Below are positions 13,947 to 20,491 of a stretch of 20,491 nt of DNA, piece after piece (position 1 is the first letter of the stretch; each line of letters starts with the position of its first letter). The notes beneath the pieces are model-generated. The model was not told where the DNA came from. It made no database searches and saw only the letters and a program-made list of their open reading frames with translations. This stretch comes from JBGPYB01 sp041493035 (GTDB lineage Bacteria; Acidobacteriota; Vicinamibacteria; Fen-336). The stretch is taken from contig JBGPYB010000084.1 of assembly GCA_041493035.1 (NCBI GenBank), forward strand, positions 1 through 20,491. Direction: 5' to 3'. A program made the translations under genes and the position numbers.

Positions 13947-14726
13947 CTACTCCGCGAGCTCGCGGATCCAGATGTTCCTGTAACGGACCGGATGGTTGTG
14001 GTCCTGCAAGCCCAGCGGGAGCTTCCACCCGTGGGCCTGGTAGGGCGGCCGCGCCTTGTGGGTCGTGGGCCCCGTCAGCTCGCTGTTGTCCTGGACCAGC
14101 ACGCCGTTCAGGAGCACGGTGGCGCGGGCGGGACACGTGAGCTTGCCGTCCTTGTCGAAGCGCGGGCCGTGGAAGACGACGTCGTAGGTCTGCCATTGGC
14201 CCGGGGCGCGGGTGGCGTTCACGAGGGGCGGGTATTGGCCGTAGAGGGCGCCCGCCTGGCCGTCGGGGTAGGTCTCCGCCTGGTACGAATCGAGGACCTG
14301 GACCTCGTAGAGGCCCATCAAGTAGACGCCGCTGTTCCCGCGGTCCTGGTCCTCCCCGACGGGCGGGTTGGGCGCGGCCCATTCCACGTGGAGCTGGCAG
14401 TCGCCGAAGCCATCCGCCGTCTCGATTCCGCCGGTCTCCTTCACGACCTCGAAGTACCCCTTCTCGACCTTCCAGGGAGCGGGCGCCTTGTGGTCCTTCT
14501 GCGAGCGCCACTTCGACAGGTCCTTTCCGTCGAAAAGGACGATGGCGTCGGCCGGCGGGCGACCGGGCTGCTCCGGCGTGCTCGCCGTGCCGGGATCGAC
14601 CACCTTCGGCTGCGGGCGGTTGCGGTCATGGATCGCCCAGTCCCCCACGCCGGCAGCGGCGATCGCCGAGGCGGCGGCCAGAAGAGCGGCGGCGCCCAAA
14701 GGCGACGGCGAGAAGTGATTCTTCAT
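13947..14726 (-). CDS. DUF1080 (3-keto-disaccharide hydrolase family) protein
   Basis: This 259-residue protein has a hydrophobic N-terminus (about 8-27) suggesting export or an anchor. The jelly-roll hallmarks are clear: LFDGKDLSKW (64-73), GDCQLHVEW (108-116), GNSGVYLMGLYEVQVLDSY (130-148), GQWQTYDVVFHGPRF (176-190) and LQDHNHPVRYRNIWIREL (240-257). This lectin/glucanase-like family has been named 3-keto-disaccharide hydrolase, acting on glycosides already oxidised at C3. That fits the GMC dehydrogenase pair encoded 5.4 kb away. It is first in a - strand operon with an esterase, a TIM-barrel protein and an MBL hydrolase. ATG at 14726 is preceded by AAGG with 5 bp spacing. A TATAAG sequence at the same place could be a -10 element. 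Confidence 0.93.
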   Translation of the reverse strand: MKNHFSPSPLGAAALLAAASAIAAAGVGDWAIHDRNRPQPKVVDPGTASTPEQPGRPPADAIVLFDGKDLSKWRSQKDHKAPAPWKVEKGYFEVVKETGGIETADGFGDCQLHVEWAAPNPPVGEDQDRGNSGVYLMGLYEVQVLDSYQAETYPDGQAGALYGQYPPLVNATRAPGQWQTYDVVFHGPRFDKDGKLTCPARATVLLNGVLVQDNSELTGPTTHKARPPYQAHGWKLPLGLQDHNHPVRYRNIWIRELAE

Positions 14727-14732
14727 GGCGGC

Positions 14733-14738
14733 CTTATA
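14733..14738 (-). promoter_or_regulatory. Possible -10 element very close to the DUF1080 start
   Basis: On the - strand TATAAG ends 6 bp before the ATG. If used, transcription would start at or next to the ATG, giving a leaderless message. The same bases include an AAGG ribosome-site candidate, so the two readings compete. No clear -35 element was seen. Confidence 0.2.
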
Positions 14739-14745
14739 TCACGCA

Positions 14746-14982
14746 CGATTTACGCCTTCTACTACGACCAGGGACAGCGCGAGTACGAGCGGACTGGGAC
14801 GAGCGAGGGCGTCCTGACCACCTACGGCGCGGCGACGTTCAGCGCACCCGACTGCGCCACGGTCGTCGGCTGGTACCGCTGTGCCCTCGAGATGTGCTGA
14901 GCCAAGGATCCGCAGGTGGGTCGAGGACGAGTGCCGGGCCCTCGGCGGCCAGGTCTGCCGCTACCGGGTGTCTTGGTCCTAG
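14746..14982 (+). pseudogene. C-terminal remnant of a Cys-rich protein, frameshifted
   Basis: Without any start codon of its own, the + strand reads IYAFYYDQGQREYER, then GVLTTYGAATFSAPDC, and ends at TGA 14898-14900 after CALEMC. A second frame immediately continues as RRWVEDECRALGGQVCRYR and ends at TAG 14980-14982. Dropping the single T at 14898 would join them into one C-terminal domain with at least five regularly spaced cysteines, as in a disulphide-stabilised secreted domain. This is the only protein-like content between the DUF1080 start and the antitoxin. It may be a decayed gene or an indel error. The family is not recognised. Confidence 0.4.
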
Positions 14983-14994
14983 AGACGGCTTGAA

Positions 14995-15009
14995 CCAAAT
15001 GCCATTTGG
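14995..15009. promoter_or_regulatory. Palindromic operator candidate of the toxin-antitoxin operon
   Basis: CCAAATG-C-CATTTGG is a perfect 7-bp inverted repeat around one base, ending 18 bp before the antitoxin ATG. A TTGAAC sequence at 14990-14995, resembling a -35 hexamer, overlaps its left edge. This is the expected place for an autorepressor site of an Xre-type antitoxin. Confidence 0.5.
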
Positions 15010-15027
15010 CAGGATGATGGAGACACT

Positions 15028-15480
15028 ATGGCAGCCACGGTCACGCTTCCGAGACTGACCGATCTCCTGGCCACGCTGGGCGGACGCCGGGTGCTGAGCG
15101 GTCGGGTCCACGATCCCGAAGAGCTGCGCCTCCGAGTTCGGGCGGGGCTTCCGTACGCGGCCCTCGAGTCGCTTCAGGCTGGATACGGCCTCGACGCGCA
15201 CCTCCTGCGCGAAGTTCTGGACGTACCGCCCCGAACCCTGGCCCGGCGGAAGAACCGGCGCCGCTTTTCTCCGGAAGAGTCGGATCGGCTCTTCCGATTG
15301 GCACGCATCGTAACCCTCACGGCGGAGACCCTGGGCAGTAAGGACTCCGCCCGCGAATGGCTTCAGTCCCCGAACCGCGCCTTGGGCGGCGACGTCCCGT
15401 TGCGGCGCCTCGACACCGACCTCGGATCTCGCCAGGTGGAGGAGCTCCTCGGCCGAATCGCTCACGGCATAGTCAGCTAG
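15028..15480 (+). CDS. Xre/MbcA/ParS-type antitoxin of a RES toxin (DUF2384 domain)
   Basis: This 150-residue protein has an N-terminal helical region with LRVRAGLPYAALESL and PPRTLARRKNRRRFSPEESDRL (about 35-93), resembling the Xre-like DNA-binding part. The C-terminal toxin-binding half follows, with AREWLQSPNRALGGDVPLRRLDTDLGSRQVEELLGRIAHG. The phrase W-L-x-x-P-N-x-A-L-G-G-x-x-P-L is diagnostic of the MbcA/ParS/Xre antitoxin domain. It should neutralise the RES toxin encoded directly after it and repress its own promoter. ATG at 15028 is preceded by GGAG with 5 bp spacing. A palindrome at 14995-15009 is the likely operator. Its stop TAG overlaps the toxin's GTG by one base. Confidence 0.93.
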   Translation: MAATVTLPRLTDLLATLGGRRVLSGRVHDPEELRLRVRAGLPYAALESLQAGYGLDAHLLREVLDVPPRTLARRKNRRRFSPEESDRLFRLARIVTLTAETLGSKDSAREWLQSPNRALGGDVPLRRLDTDLGSRQVEELLGRIAHGIVS

Positions 15481-15935
15481 TGCGCGTCTGGCGGCTTTGC
15501 CGCAGACCCTACGCCGCCTTCGATGGTGAGGGCGCTCGCCTCTGGGGCGGTCGGTGGACGCACCGTGGCGTCGCTGTCGTCTATACGGCCGGCTCAGCGG
15601 CCCTCGCGATGGCGGAATACCTCGTCCACCTCGAGCCCCGCCAAGCGCCGCGGGATTTGGTCCTGATCGCCGCCGACGTTCCGCAGCGGCTGAAGGTCTC
15701 GGCCCTCGACCACGCAAGCCTCCCCTCACGCTGGCGCCGGTATCCTCCTCCGGAGGCGCTCGCCGACCTGGGTTCGGAGTGGGTTCGCGACTGCAAGACC
15801 GCGGTCCTCAGGATTCCGTCGGCGGTCGTGCCTCAGGAGTTCAACTACCTGCTCAACCCGGCGCATCCCGATTTTCGCAAGATCGCGATCGGACGCGCGG
15901 AAGCCTTCTCCTTCGATCCCCGCTTGCGAAAGTAG
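15480..15935 (+). CDS. RES-domain toxin (NAD+-degrading family)
   Basis: This 151-residue protein starts at GTG 15480, sharing one base with the antitoxin stop (TAGTG). The frame is open further upstream, but the antitoxin occupies that region and the RES fold begins right here with RVWRL. Family features are LWGGRWTHRG (Arg25), VVYTAGSAALAMAEYL (Tyr35, Glu46), IPSAVVPQEFNYLLNPAHPDF (Ser113, Asn123) and FSFDPRL at the end. Characterised RES toxins (MbcT, ParT and others) deplete NAD+ or modify targets using it. The conserved Arg, Tyr and Glu are present, so it looks intact. Length is normal for the family. It is the second gene of a classic two-gene module. Confidence 0.93.
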   Translation: MRVWRLCRRPYAAFDGEGARLWGGRWTHRGVAVVYTAGSAALAMAEYLVHLEPRQAPRDLVLIAADVPQRLKVSALDHASLPSRWRRYPPPEALADLGSEWVRDCKTAVLRIPSAVVPQEFNYLLNPAHPDFRKIAIGRAEAFSFDPRLRK

Positions 15936-15969
15936 ACGCGGCCCTTCTGCACCCCCGCTCAGCTCGTCG

Positions 15970-15989
15970 CAGCTCTCCGGAGGGAGCTG
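15970..15989 (+). terminator. Hairpin after the RES toxin, possible terminator
   Basis: CAGCTCTCCGGAGGGAGCTG can fold into an 8-bp stem (one G-T wobble) with a CGGA tetraloop, 35 bp after the toxin stop. There is no T tract, so intrinsic termination is uncertain. Confidence 0.3.
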
Positions 15990-16013
15990 TAGAGGTCGGA
16001 TTTCTAGCCGCCG

Positions 16014-16038
16014 ACCGGCGCAGCGGCTTGGCGCCGGT
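16014..16038 (+). repeat. Second inverted repeat downstream of the RES toxin
   Basis: ACCGGCGC and GCGCCGGT form a perfect 8-bp inverted repeat around 9 bases. With the hairpin at 15970 it makes two stable stems in the 269-bp gap between toxin and next gene. I see no gene or clear promoter in the rest of that gap (15936-16204). Confidence 0.3.
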
Positions 16039-16204
16039 GCGCAGCGACTGGGCGACCGGCCCATGGGTGAGCCGGCATCCGTCCTGTTTCCGTCGCCGCT
16101 ACGACCTGGCTGTCAACGACTTCCGGCGGTGTGGGAGTACCCTTCTTGCATGGCACGACGCCTGCTCACCTCCAAGTCGAGCCGTCACGCTGCTGGAGGA
16201 AACC

Positions 16205-17068
16205 ATGGCCACTCTTCGAGTCTCGCTCCTCACCGTCACGATCCTGGCGCTCCCCGCCGTGGGGCTACGGGCGGAAGAGGCCCCCTCAAAGGGATCGGCG
16301 CCTCTGCTCGACGAGAGCCTCGGCTTTTCCGTGAACAAGCTGGGCCTGCGACACACGCTGGACCTGTCGTGGCGACGGTCCCTGAACACCTCCCCCAACC
16401 CCTTCCTAAGAGACGCCCACCTCTCGGTCGGCCTGTCCCACATACTGACGCCCTCCTACACGCGGCTTGGGGCCTGGGTGGAGCTTGCGCCCCTCTCGAT
16501 CTTGGAGGTGCGGGCGGGGGCGGAGCCCGGGGCGTACTTCGGCACGTTCGGCTCGCTCATGAGCTTCGCCAGTTACGGAGCGCCCTTCGACGACGCCTCA
16601 CGGGACGCGCGGAAGGGCGACGCGCGGGCAGGCACTGGTTCTCGCCTCTACGTCTCGCCGACCTTCAAGATGAAGGTGCGGGCGCTGGTGGTCGCCAGCA
16701 GCGCCGATTTCGAGTGGTGGAGGTCCAGCGCCAATGGCCCTCTCTACTACGAGCCCTCCCGTGACACGCTCCTCAAGGTCGTCGGCGACAGCATGGTTTC
16801 GACGTCGACGGTGCTCCTGCGGCAGCACGATCTCGTTGGCCGCGGCACGCTCTCCTATGGCCTGATCCACAACCTCACCTACGTCTTCGACGCCCACGAG
16901 AACCGATCGCAGCAGATCGGAGTCGTCGTGATCCGCCAGTTCGGTCCGAGGCGATTCGGCCTCCACGCTCCGAGAGTCGGTGGCCGGGTGTCGTATTATC
17001 TGAGCGACCCCTCCCGGAAAGGGCAGCTCACCGCGGCAGCGGGCGTGTCGATCAGCCTCGCCCGTTGA
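16205..17068 (+). CDS. Exported beta-rich protein, probable outer-membrane or periplasmic, unknown function
   Basis: This 287-residue protein starts at ATG 16205, after GGAGGA at 16195-16200. The frame runs upstream without a better start. Residues 1-23 look like a signal peptide (hydrophobic LLTVTILALPAVGL, then RAEE). The mature part alternates hydrophobic and polar residues, with phrases such as LGLRHTLDLSWRRS, THILTP-like SHILTPSYTRLGAWVELAP, EVRAGAEPGAYFGTFGS and QIGVVVIRQFG. This suggests a membrane barrel of 10-12 strands. The C-terminus ends SISLAR rather than in Phe, unlike many outer-membrane proteins. It directly precedes an MFS transporter and an acyltransferase. No family is recognised. 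Confidence 0.75.
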   Translation: MATLRVSLLTVTILALPAVGLRAEEAPSKGSAPLLDESLGFSVNKLGLRHTLDLSWRRSLNTSPNPFLRDAHLSVGLSHILTPSYTRLGAWVELAPLSILEVRAGAEPGAYFGTFGSLMSFASYGAPFDDASRDARKGDARAGTGSRLYVSPTFKMKVRALVVASSADFEWWRSSANGPLYYEPSRDTLLKVVGDSMVSTSTVLLRQHDLVGRGTLSYGLIHNLTYVFDAHENRSQQIGVVVIRQFGPRRFGLHAPRVGGRVSYYLSDPSRKGQLTAAAGVSISLAR

Positions 17069-17091
17069 CGGTCCGATCGGAGAACGACGTC

Positions 17092-18453
17092 ATGGACACC
17101 GCGTCTCCGAACCTCGACCATCGCCGCGAGGTCTTCGGCTGGATGCTCTACGCCTGGGCCGTCCACGGGTTCGTGACCACCGTGGCCAGCGTCCTCTTCA
17201 GCCCCTACCTCACGGAGCTGGCACAGGCGGCGGTGGGAGAGAACGGTCCGGTCTTCGGCCCCCACCTGCTCCCGGCGGTGACCGCGAAGGGGTTCGCCGC
17301 CTACTGCATCTCGGCATCCGTCCTCCTCCAGGTCTTCCTGCTTCCGCTTCTGGGCGCGATCGCCGACTACACGAGCGGTAAGAAGCGGTTGCTGGCGCTC
17401 GTCTCCATCGTGGGCGCCGGCGCGACCTGTCTCTTGTTCTTCGTGGGTGCCGGCCTGGACTTCCGCTGGGGTGGGGCGCTCTTCGCGCTGGCGAACCTGA
17501 GCCTCGGGGCCGCCACGGTGCTCTGCAACGCGTTCCTCCCCGAGATCGCGAGCGCGGAAGAGCGGGACCGCGTATCGAGCCGCGGGTTCGCCTCCGGCTA
17601 TCTCGGTGGAGGCCTGCTCCTTGCCGCGAACCTCGTCTTCATGGGCTACGCTCCCCTCCTGGGCGTCACGAGCGGCCTCGCCATGCGCGTGAGCCTCCTC
17701 TCCGCCGGGCTCTGGTGGGCGGTCTTCTCGTGGCCCGCCCTGCGGTGCCTCAAGACGCGGCGACCCGCACGGCCGAAGCCGCCGGGACGCAGCCTCGTCG
17801 GCCTGGGTCTTTCCGAGCTGGCTGCGACCCTTCGCCAGTTGCGGGGCCGACCATGCACGCGGCACTTTCTGATCGCCTACCTGCTCTACAACGACGGCAT
17901 CTCGACCGTGATCGCCGTGGCCTCCGTCTTTCTGGCCCAGGAGCTTTTCGTCGCCCACGGCCAGCCCACCAACCGATCCTTCCTGGCCGGCAACTTCCTG
18001 ATGGTGCAGTTCGTGGGGTTCTTGGGCGCGCTCGCCTTCGAGCGTCTCGCCGCCCGCACCCGCACGAAGGACGCGCTCGTTCTCTCTCTCGTCGTCTGGT
18101 CGGGGGTCATCATCTACGGCTACGGCTTCCTGCGCACGACGGCCGACGCGGTCGGTATGAGCGCCATCATCGCCCTGGTCCTGGGCGGGTCGCAGGCCCT
18201 GTCGCGGTCTCTCTTCTCCCAGATGATCCCGGCGGGACAAGAGGCGTCCTTCTTCGCCATCTACGAGATCTCCTCGAGCGGCACGTCCTGGATCGGCCCG
18301 GCCCTCTTCGGGGTGGTCGTGGGGCTGACCAACTCGTATCGCGAGGCCATACTCTCCCTGATCGTCTTGTTCGTCACGGGAACACTGCTTCTGGTCGTGA
18401 CCGACGTGGAGGGGGCCTTTGTGGAGGCCCGCGATGGACCGCGAAGAGCCTGA
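17092..18453 (+). CDS. UMF1-type (Atg22-like) MFS transporter
   Basis: This inner-membrane protein of 453 residues has about 12 hydrophobic segments. SSRGFASGYLGGGLLLAANL in the middle of the N-half and SQALSRSLFSQMIPAGQEASFFAIYEISSSGTSWIGP in the C-half are hallmark regions of the UMF1/Atg22-like branch of the major facilitator superfamily. ATG at 17092 is chosen; an in-frame TTG at 17065 would overlap the preceding stop by 4 bp but lacks a ribosome site. The 3' end overlaps the acyltransferase gene by 20 bp, so the two are probably co-translated. Yeast Atg22 exports amino acids from the vacuole; bacterial members are mostly uncharacterised. The substrate is unknown. The pairing with an acyltransferase hints at a lipid-related cargo. 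Confidence 0.9.
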   Translation: MDTASPNLDHRREVFGWMLYAWAVHGFVTTVASVLFSPYLTELAQAAVGENGPVFGPHLLPAVTAKGFAAYCISASVLLQVFLLPLLGAIADYTSGKKRLLALVSIVGAGATCLLFFVGAGLDFRWGGALFALANLSLGAATVLCNAFLPEIASAEERDRVSSRGFASGYLGGGLLLAANLVFMGYAPLLGVTSGLAMRVSLLSAGLWWAVFSWPALRCLKTRRPARPKPPGRSLVGLGLSELAATLRQLRGRPCTRHFLIAYLLYNDGISTVIAVASVFLAQELFVAHGQPTNRSFLAGNFLMVQFVGFLGALAFERLAARTRTKDALVLSLVVWSGVIIYGYGFLRTTADAVGMSAIIALVLGGSQALSRSLFSQMIPAGQEASFFAIYEISSSGTSWIGPALFGVVVGLTNSYREAILSLIVLFVTGTLLLVVTDVEGAFVEARDGPRRA

Positions 18454-19489
18454 GGCCGCTTCTCCTGCTCGCGACCGCCCGACCTGGGTCAGGCGCCTCC
18501 TGGCCGAGGCTGTAACGGGCTTCGCCCGACTCGCAGTGCACGTCTTCTTCAGAGACGTGAATATCACGGGGCTCGAGAACCTCCCCTCGGGCCTGCCGCT
18601 GATCATGGTCGCAAACCACAACAACTCCGTCGTCGATTCATTCCTGCTTCTCGCTTTGCCAAGGGTGCGGCCGCGGATGCTGGCCAAGAGCACGCTCTTC
18701 AGGCACCCCATCATGGGCCCGCTGCTCTTTTTCGCGGGCGCCCTGCCGGTCTACCGGCGACGGGACCGCGGAGCCGACGTGACGCGGAACGCCGACACCT
18801 TCTCCCGCTGCCACGCCCTTTTGGCCGCAGGCGGCTCGATTGCCATCTTCCCTGAGGGGATGAGCCATAACCTGGAGCGGCAGCCCCCCCTCAAGACCGG
18901 CGCCGCTCGGATCGCGCTGGGGGCGGAGGCCCGGCTGGGGCCCCTCGGTGTGCGCGTCGTCCCGGTGGGCCTGCGCTACGATGCCAAGGAGCGCTTCCGG
19001 ACCAGGGTTTCCGTGCACCTGGGTCCCCCCTTGGGCGCCGCACACGAGGTGATCTCTTACCGCGAGAGACAGGGCGAGGCGGTACGCGCCCTGACTGGGC
19101 GGATCGCCGTGGCTCTCGAGGATGCCGTCGCTCAGGCGAGAGACAGGTCCGAGGAGCGACACGCGGTCGCCGATGCCACACCGCTTCGGCCCATCGTCAG
19201 GCTGCTGACGTTTCCCATTCTCCTCCTCGGCTACGCTCTCAACTGGCTCCCCTACAGGCTTCCTGGCTGGATTTCCGGACGGCTCTCACAGTCCCCCGAC
19301 GATCCCGCGACCTACAAGCTTCTCGCGGGGATCCTGGCCTTCCCCCTTGTCTGGGCGACGGAGATCGTGGTGAGCGCCCGCCTGGCCGGATGGGCGTGGG
19401 GCCTGGTCACGGCGGTGGCGGCGCCGGCCAGCGGCTACGTCGCCCTCAGGCTCCGGGAGATGCGGAGCGCCGACCGGGAGGCGCGTTGA
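18434..19489 (+). CDS. PlsC-type lysophospholipid/glycerol-phosphate acyltransferase
   Basis: This 351-residue protein starts at ATG 18434, fixed by GGAGG at 18423-18427, six bases upstream. It overlaps the transporter gene by 20 bp. The catalytic motif is ANHNNSVVDSF with His62 and Asp68. The spacing is H-x5-D rather than the classical H-x4-D, as in the NHPNSLLD branch. The motif FPEGMSH (139-145) binds the acceptor phosphate in this family. The C-terminal part (about 238-340) has two or three hydrophobic segments that may anchor it in the membrane. It should transfer an acyl group to a lysophospholipid or glycerol-phosphate at the inner membrane. Acceptor and donor cannot be told from sequence. 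It ends 42 bp before a convergent gene, with a hairpin between. Confidence 0.92.
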   Translation: MDREEPEAASPARDRPTWVRRLLAEAVTGFARLAVHVFFRDVNITGLENLPSGLPLIMVANHNNSVVDSFLLLALPRVRPRMLAKSTLFRHPIMGPLLFFAGALPVYRRRDRGADVTRNADTFSRCHALLAAGGSIAIFPEGMSHNLERQPPLKTGAARIALGAEARLGPLGVRVVPVGLRYDAKERFRTRVSVHLGPPLGAAHEVISYRERQGEAVRALTGRIAVALEDAVAQARDRSEERHAVADATPLRPIVRLLTFPILLLGYALNWLPYRLPGWISGRLSQSPDDPATYKLLAGILAFPLVWATEIVVSARLAGWAWGLVTAVAAPASGYVALRLREMRSADREAR

Positions 19490-19506
19490 CAGTCAAAGGC
19501 CGTCAG

Positions 19507-19531
19507 TAAGGAATGCGCGCAGCACTCCTTA
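19507..19531. terminator. Hairpin between convergent genes, possible bidirectional terminator
   Basis: TAAGGAATGC and GCACTCCTTA form a 10-pair stem with one mismatch around a 5-base loop. It lies between the acyltransferase stop and the opposite-strand ATPase stop. T-rich bases follow only weakly on either side, so support comes mainly from position and symmetry. Confidence 0.4.
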
Positions 19532-20491
19532 TTACATTTCCCAGAGTGCGGCCAGCGGCACCGCGAGCAGTCGCCGATCCGGCATCGGCAACGTGCTCAC
19601 CCCCGCGTGCATGATGATGCCACCCCGAAAGTCCTTGCCGCACCGCTCGGCCAGTCGGAGCAATCCGCGGCTATCGGACGGGGTCACGGTCGCCCCCGCC
19701 TTCACTTCCACACCCCAGGTCTGCCGCCCCCGGGTGATGACGAGGTCCACCTCGACCTGGTCCTTGTCCCGATAGTGCCAGAAACGCAGATCGGGATCCG
19801 TCCAGGCGGCCTGAGCGACGATCTGCTGGACCACGAATGATTCGACCGCATGACCGAAGCGCTCACGCCGCGTCGTCCACTCCTCGGCCTCGAGACCAGC
19901 CAGCGTCGCCGCCAGGCCGCTATCCGCCATGTGGACTTTGGGGGCCTTGATCAGGCGTCGAGCCTCGTTCGCGTGCCAGGCCGGCAGGGTCCGGATCAGG
20001 AAGAGGCGCTCCAACGCCGCCAGGTTGTTCTGCACCGTTTCGCGCCGGATGGCGAGAAGGCGCGCCAGGCTCTCGATGTTCAGCAGTTGCGCAGTCTGCG
20101 CCGACAACTGCGCGAGGAGTCGGGCCAGGTGGTCGAGGTTGCGTAGGTTCGCGACGTCACGCGCATCGCGCTCGATCAGGGCGGCCAGGTAGTCGCGGTG
20201 CCATTGCCGTAGACGGGCCAGGCGGGGGCGCTGCATCGCTTCGGGATATCCGCCGCGCAGGATCCGTTCGATGAGCGCCGACGGATCGGTCTTCCCTGGC
20301 CGAATGGCGGCCTGGAGCTTCCCCGCGAGCAGATCCGCGACCAAGCGTCCGGGCTTCCGGGCTTTCTCAGCTTCCGTGAGGGGGTGCAGGCGGACGATCT
20401 CCATCCGACCCGCAAGCGATTCTCCGACCGAGGGCAGAAGCAGCAGGTTGGCGGACCCCGTCACCAGGAACCGCCCGGGCCGGCGCCGCTC
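19532..20491 (-). CDS. AAA_14/DUF4143 ATPase, 5' end cut by window edge
   Basis: The frame is open to the right edge. The visible 319 residues begin RRRPGRFLVTGSANLLLLPSV, the sensor-like end of the AAA_14 domain, then SLAGRMEI. The Walker A and B motifs lie outside the window. The C-terminal DUF4143 part includes FLIRTLPAWHANEARRLIKAPKVHMADSGLAA and FGHAVESFVVQQI. It ends with a nuclease-like fold segment, FWHYRDKDQVEVDLVI and WGVEVKAG, where the D-x-x-V-E-V-D and E-V-K pattern recalls PD-(D/E)xK enzymes. These ATPases are common orphan genes, often associated with toxin-antitoxin or mobile regions; their role is not established. The stop is TAA at 19534-19532. Confidence 0.93.
   Translation of the reverse strand, partial: ERRRPGRFLVTGSANLLLLPSVGESLAGRMEIVRLHPLTEAEKARKPGRLVADLLAGKLQAAIRPGKTDPSALIERILRGGYPEAMQRPRLARLRQWHRDYLAALIERDARDVANLRNLDHLARLLAQLSAQTAQLLNIESLARLLAIRRETVQNNLAALERLFLIRTLPAWHANEARRLIKAPKVHMADSGLAATLAGLEAEEWTTRRERFGHAVESFVVQQIVAQAAWTDPDLRFWHYRDKDQVEVDLVITRGRQTWGVEVKAGATVTPSDSRGLLRLAERCGKDFRGGIIMHAGVSTLPMPDRRLLAVPLAALWEM

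Noticed and set aside
13671..14745. Long + strand frame running through the DUF1080 gene
   Set aside because: Antisense to DUF1080 without recognisable domain; only its last part (14746-14900) lies outside and looks protein-like.
15554..16204. 217-residue N-terminal extension of the exported beta-rich protein
   Set aside because: It is the shifted-frame reading of the RES toxin and the following gap. A signal peptide and strong ribosome site mark ATG 16205.
16996..18714. 572-codon - strand frame opposite the MFS transporter
   Set aside because: It is antisense to a well-supported membrane transporter and lacks domain-like sequence; the composition is typical of an antisense shadow.
1..20491. 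CRISPR arrays, tRNA or rRNA genes, insertion sequences
   Set aside because: No regularly spaced direct repeats, no recognisable RNA-gene sequences and no transposase or flanking terminal repeats were seen by eye; a dedicated scan was not possible.

Overview
The window is GC-rich and densely coded, with short gaps and several start/stop overlaps. It looks like a chromosomal segment of a free-living Gram-negative bacterium. The gene mix (DUF1080 protein, GMC oxidoreductase with a Tat-signal small subunit, exported TIM-barrel protein, SSS symporter, UMF1-type transporter, RES/Xre module) is most familiar to me from Acidobacteriota. That placement is an impression from gene content, not a computed result.

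Layout. 1-2501 (+): a radical SAM protein cut by the left edge, then a DEAD-box RNA helicase. 2498-2671 (-): a very small zinc-ribbon-like ORF whose stop codon shares CTAG with the helicase stop. 2672-2907: non-coding, with a 14-bp palindrome and what looks like the frameshifted C-terminal end of an outer-membrane barrel on the - strand. 2908-6132 (+): an operon of an SGLT-like Na+/sugar symporter, a 64-residue two-helix membrane protein and a LarA-family nickel-pincer racemase/epimerase. 6140-8508 (-): a GMC flavoprotein and its Tat-exported subunit 3. 8655-11206 (+): cytochrome c, a Gfo/Idh/MocA oxidoreductase and an exported protein of unknown function whose signal peptide lies upstream of the first ATG. 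11211-14726 (-): a DUF1080 protein, a possible 34-residue ORF, an exported alpha/beta hydrolase, an exported TIM-barrel isomerase-like protein and an MBL-fold hydrolase; the last three genes overlap by 4 bp each. 14746-14982 (+): a Cys-rich gene remnant with an apparent one-base frameshift. 15028-15935 (+): an Xre/MbcA-type antitoxin and RES toxin pair with a palindromic operator candidate. 16205-19489 (+): an exported beta-rich protein, a UMF1-type MFS transporter and a PlsC-type acyltransferase. 19532-20491 (-): a DUF4143 ATPase cut by the right edge.

How the genes may work together. The central 8.6 kb (6140-14726) brings together parts of the oxidative '3-keto-glycoside' route. These are a periplasmic FAD dehydrogenase with a Tat-carrying partner, a cytochrome c electron acceptor, a DUF1080 protein (family called 3-keto-disaccharide hydrolase), an exported TIM-barrel protein, an esterase and a cytoplasmic NAD(P)-dependent Gfo/Idh/MocA reductase. 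The adjacent SGLT-like symporter could bring the released sugar in, and the LarA homologue could epimerise a sugar acid at C2. This is the most interesting system in the window. The individual family calls are strong; the pathway is inference. A second candidate system is the 3' trio (exported protein, MFS transporter, acyltransferase), which resembles in logic the LplT-Aas lysophospholipid repair pair. No rRNA, tRNA, CRISPR array or insertion sequence was recognised.
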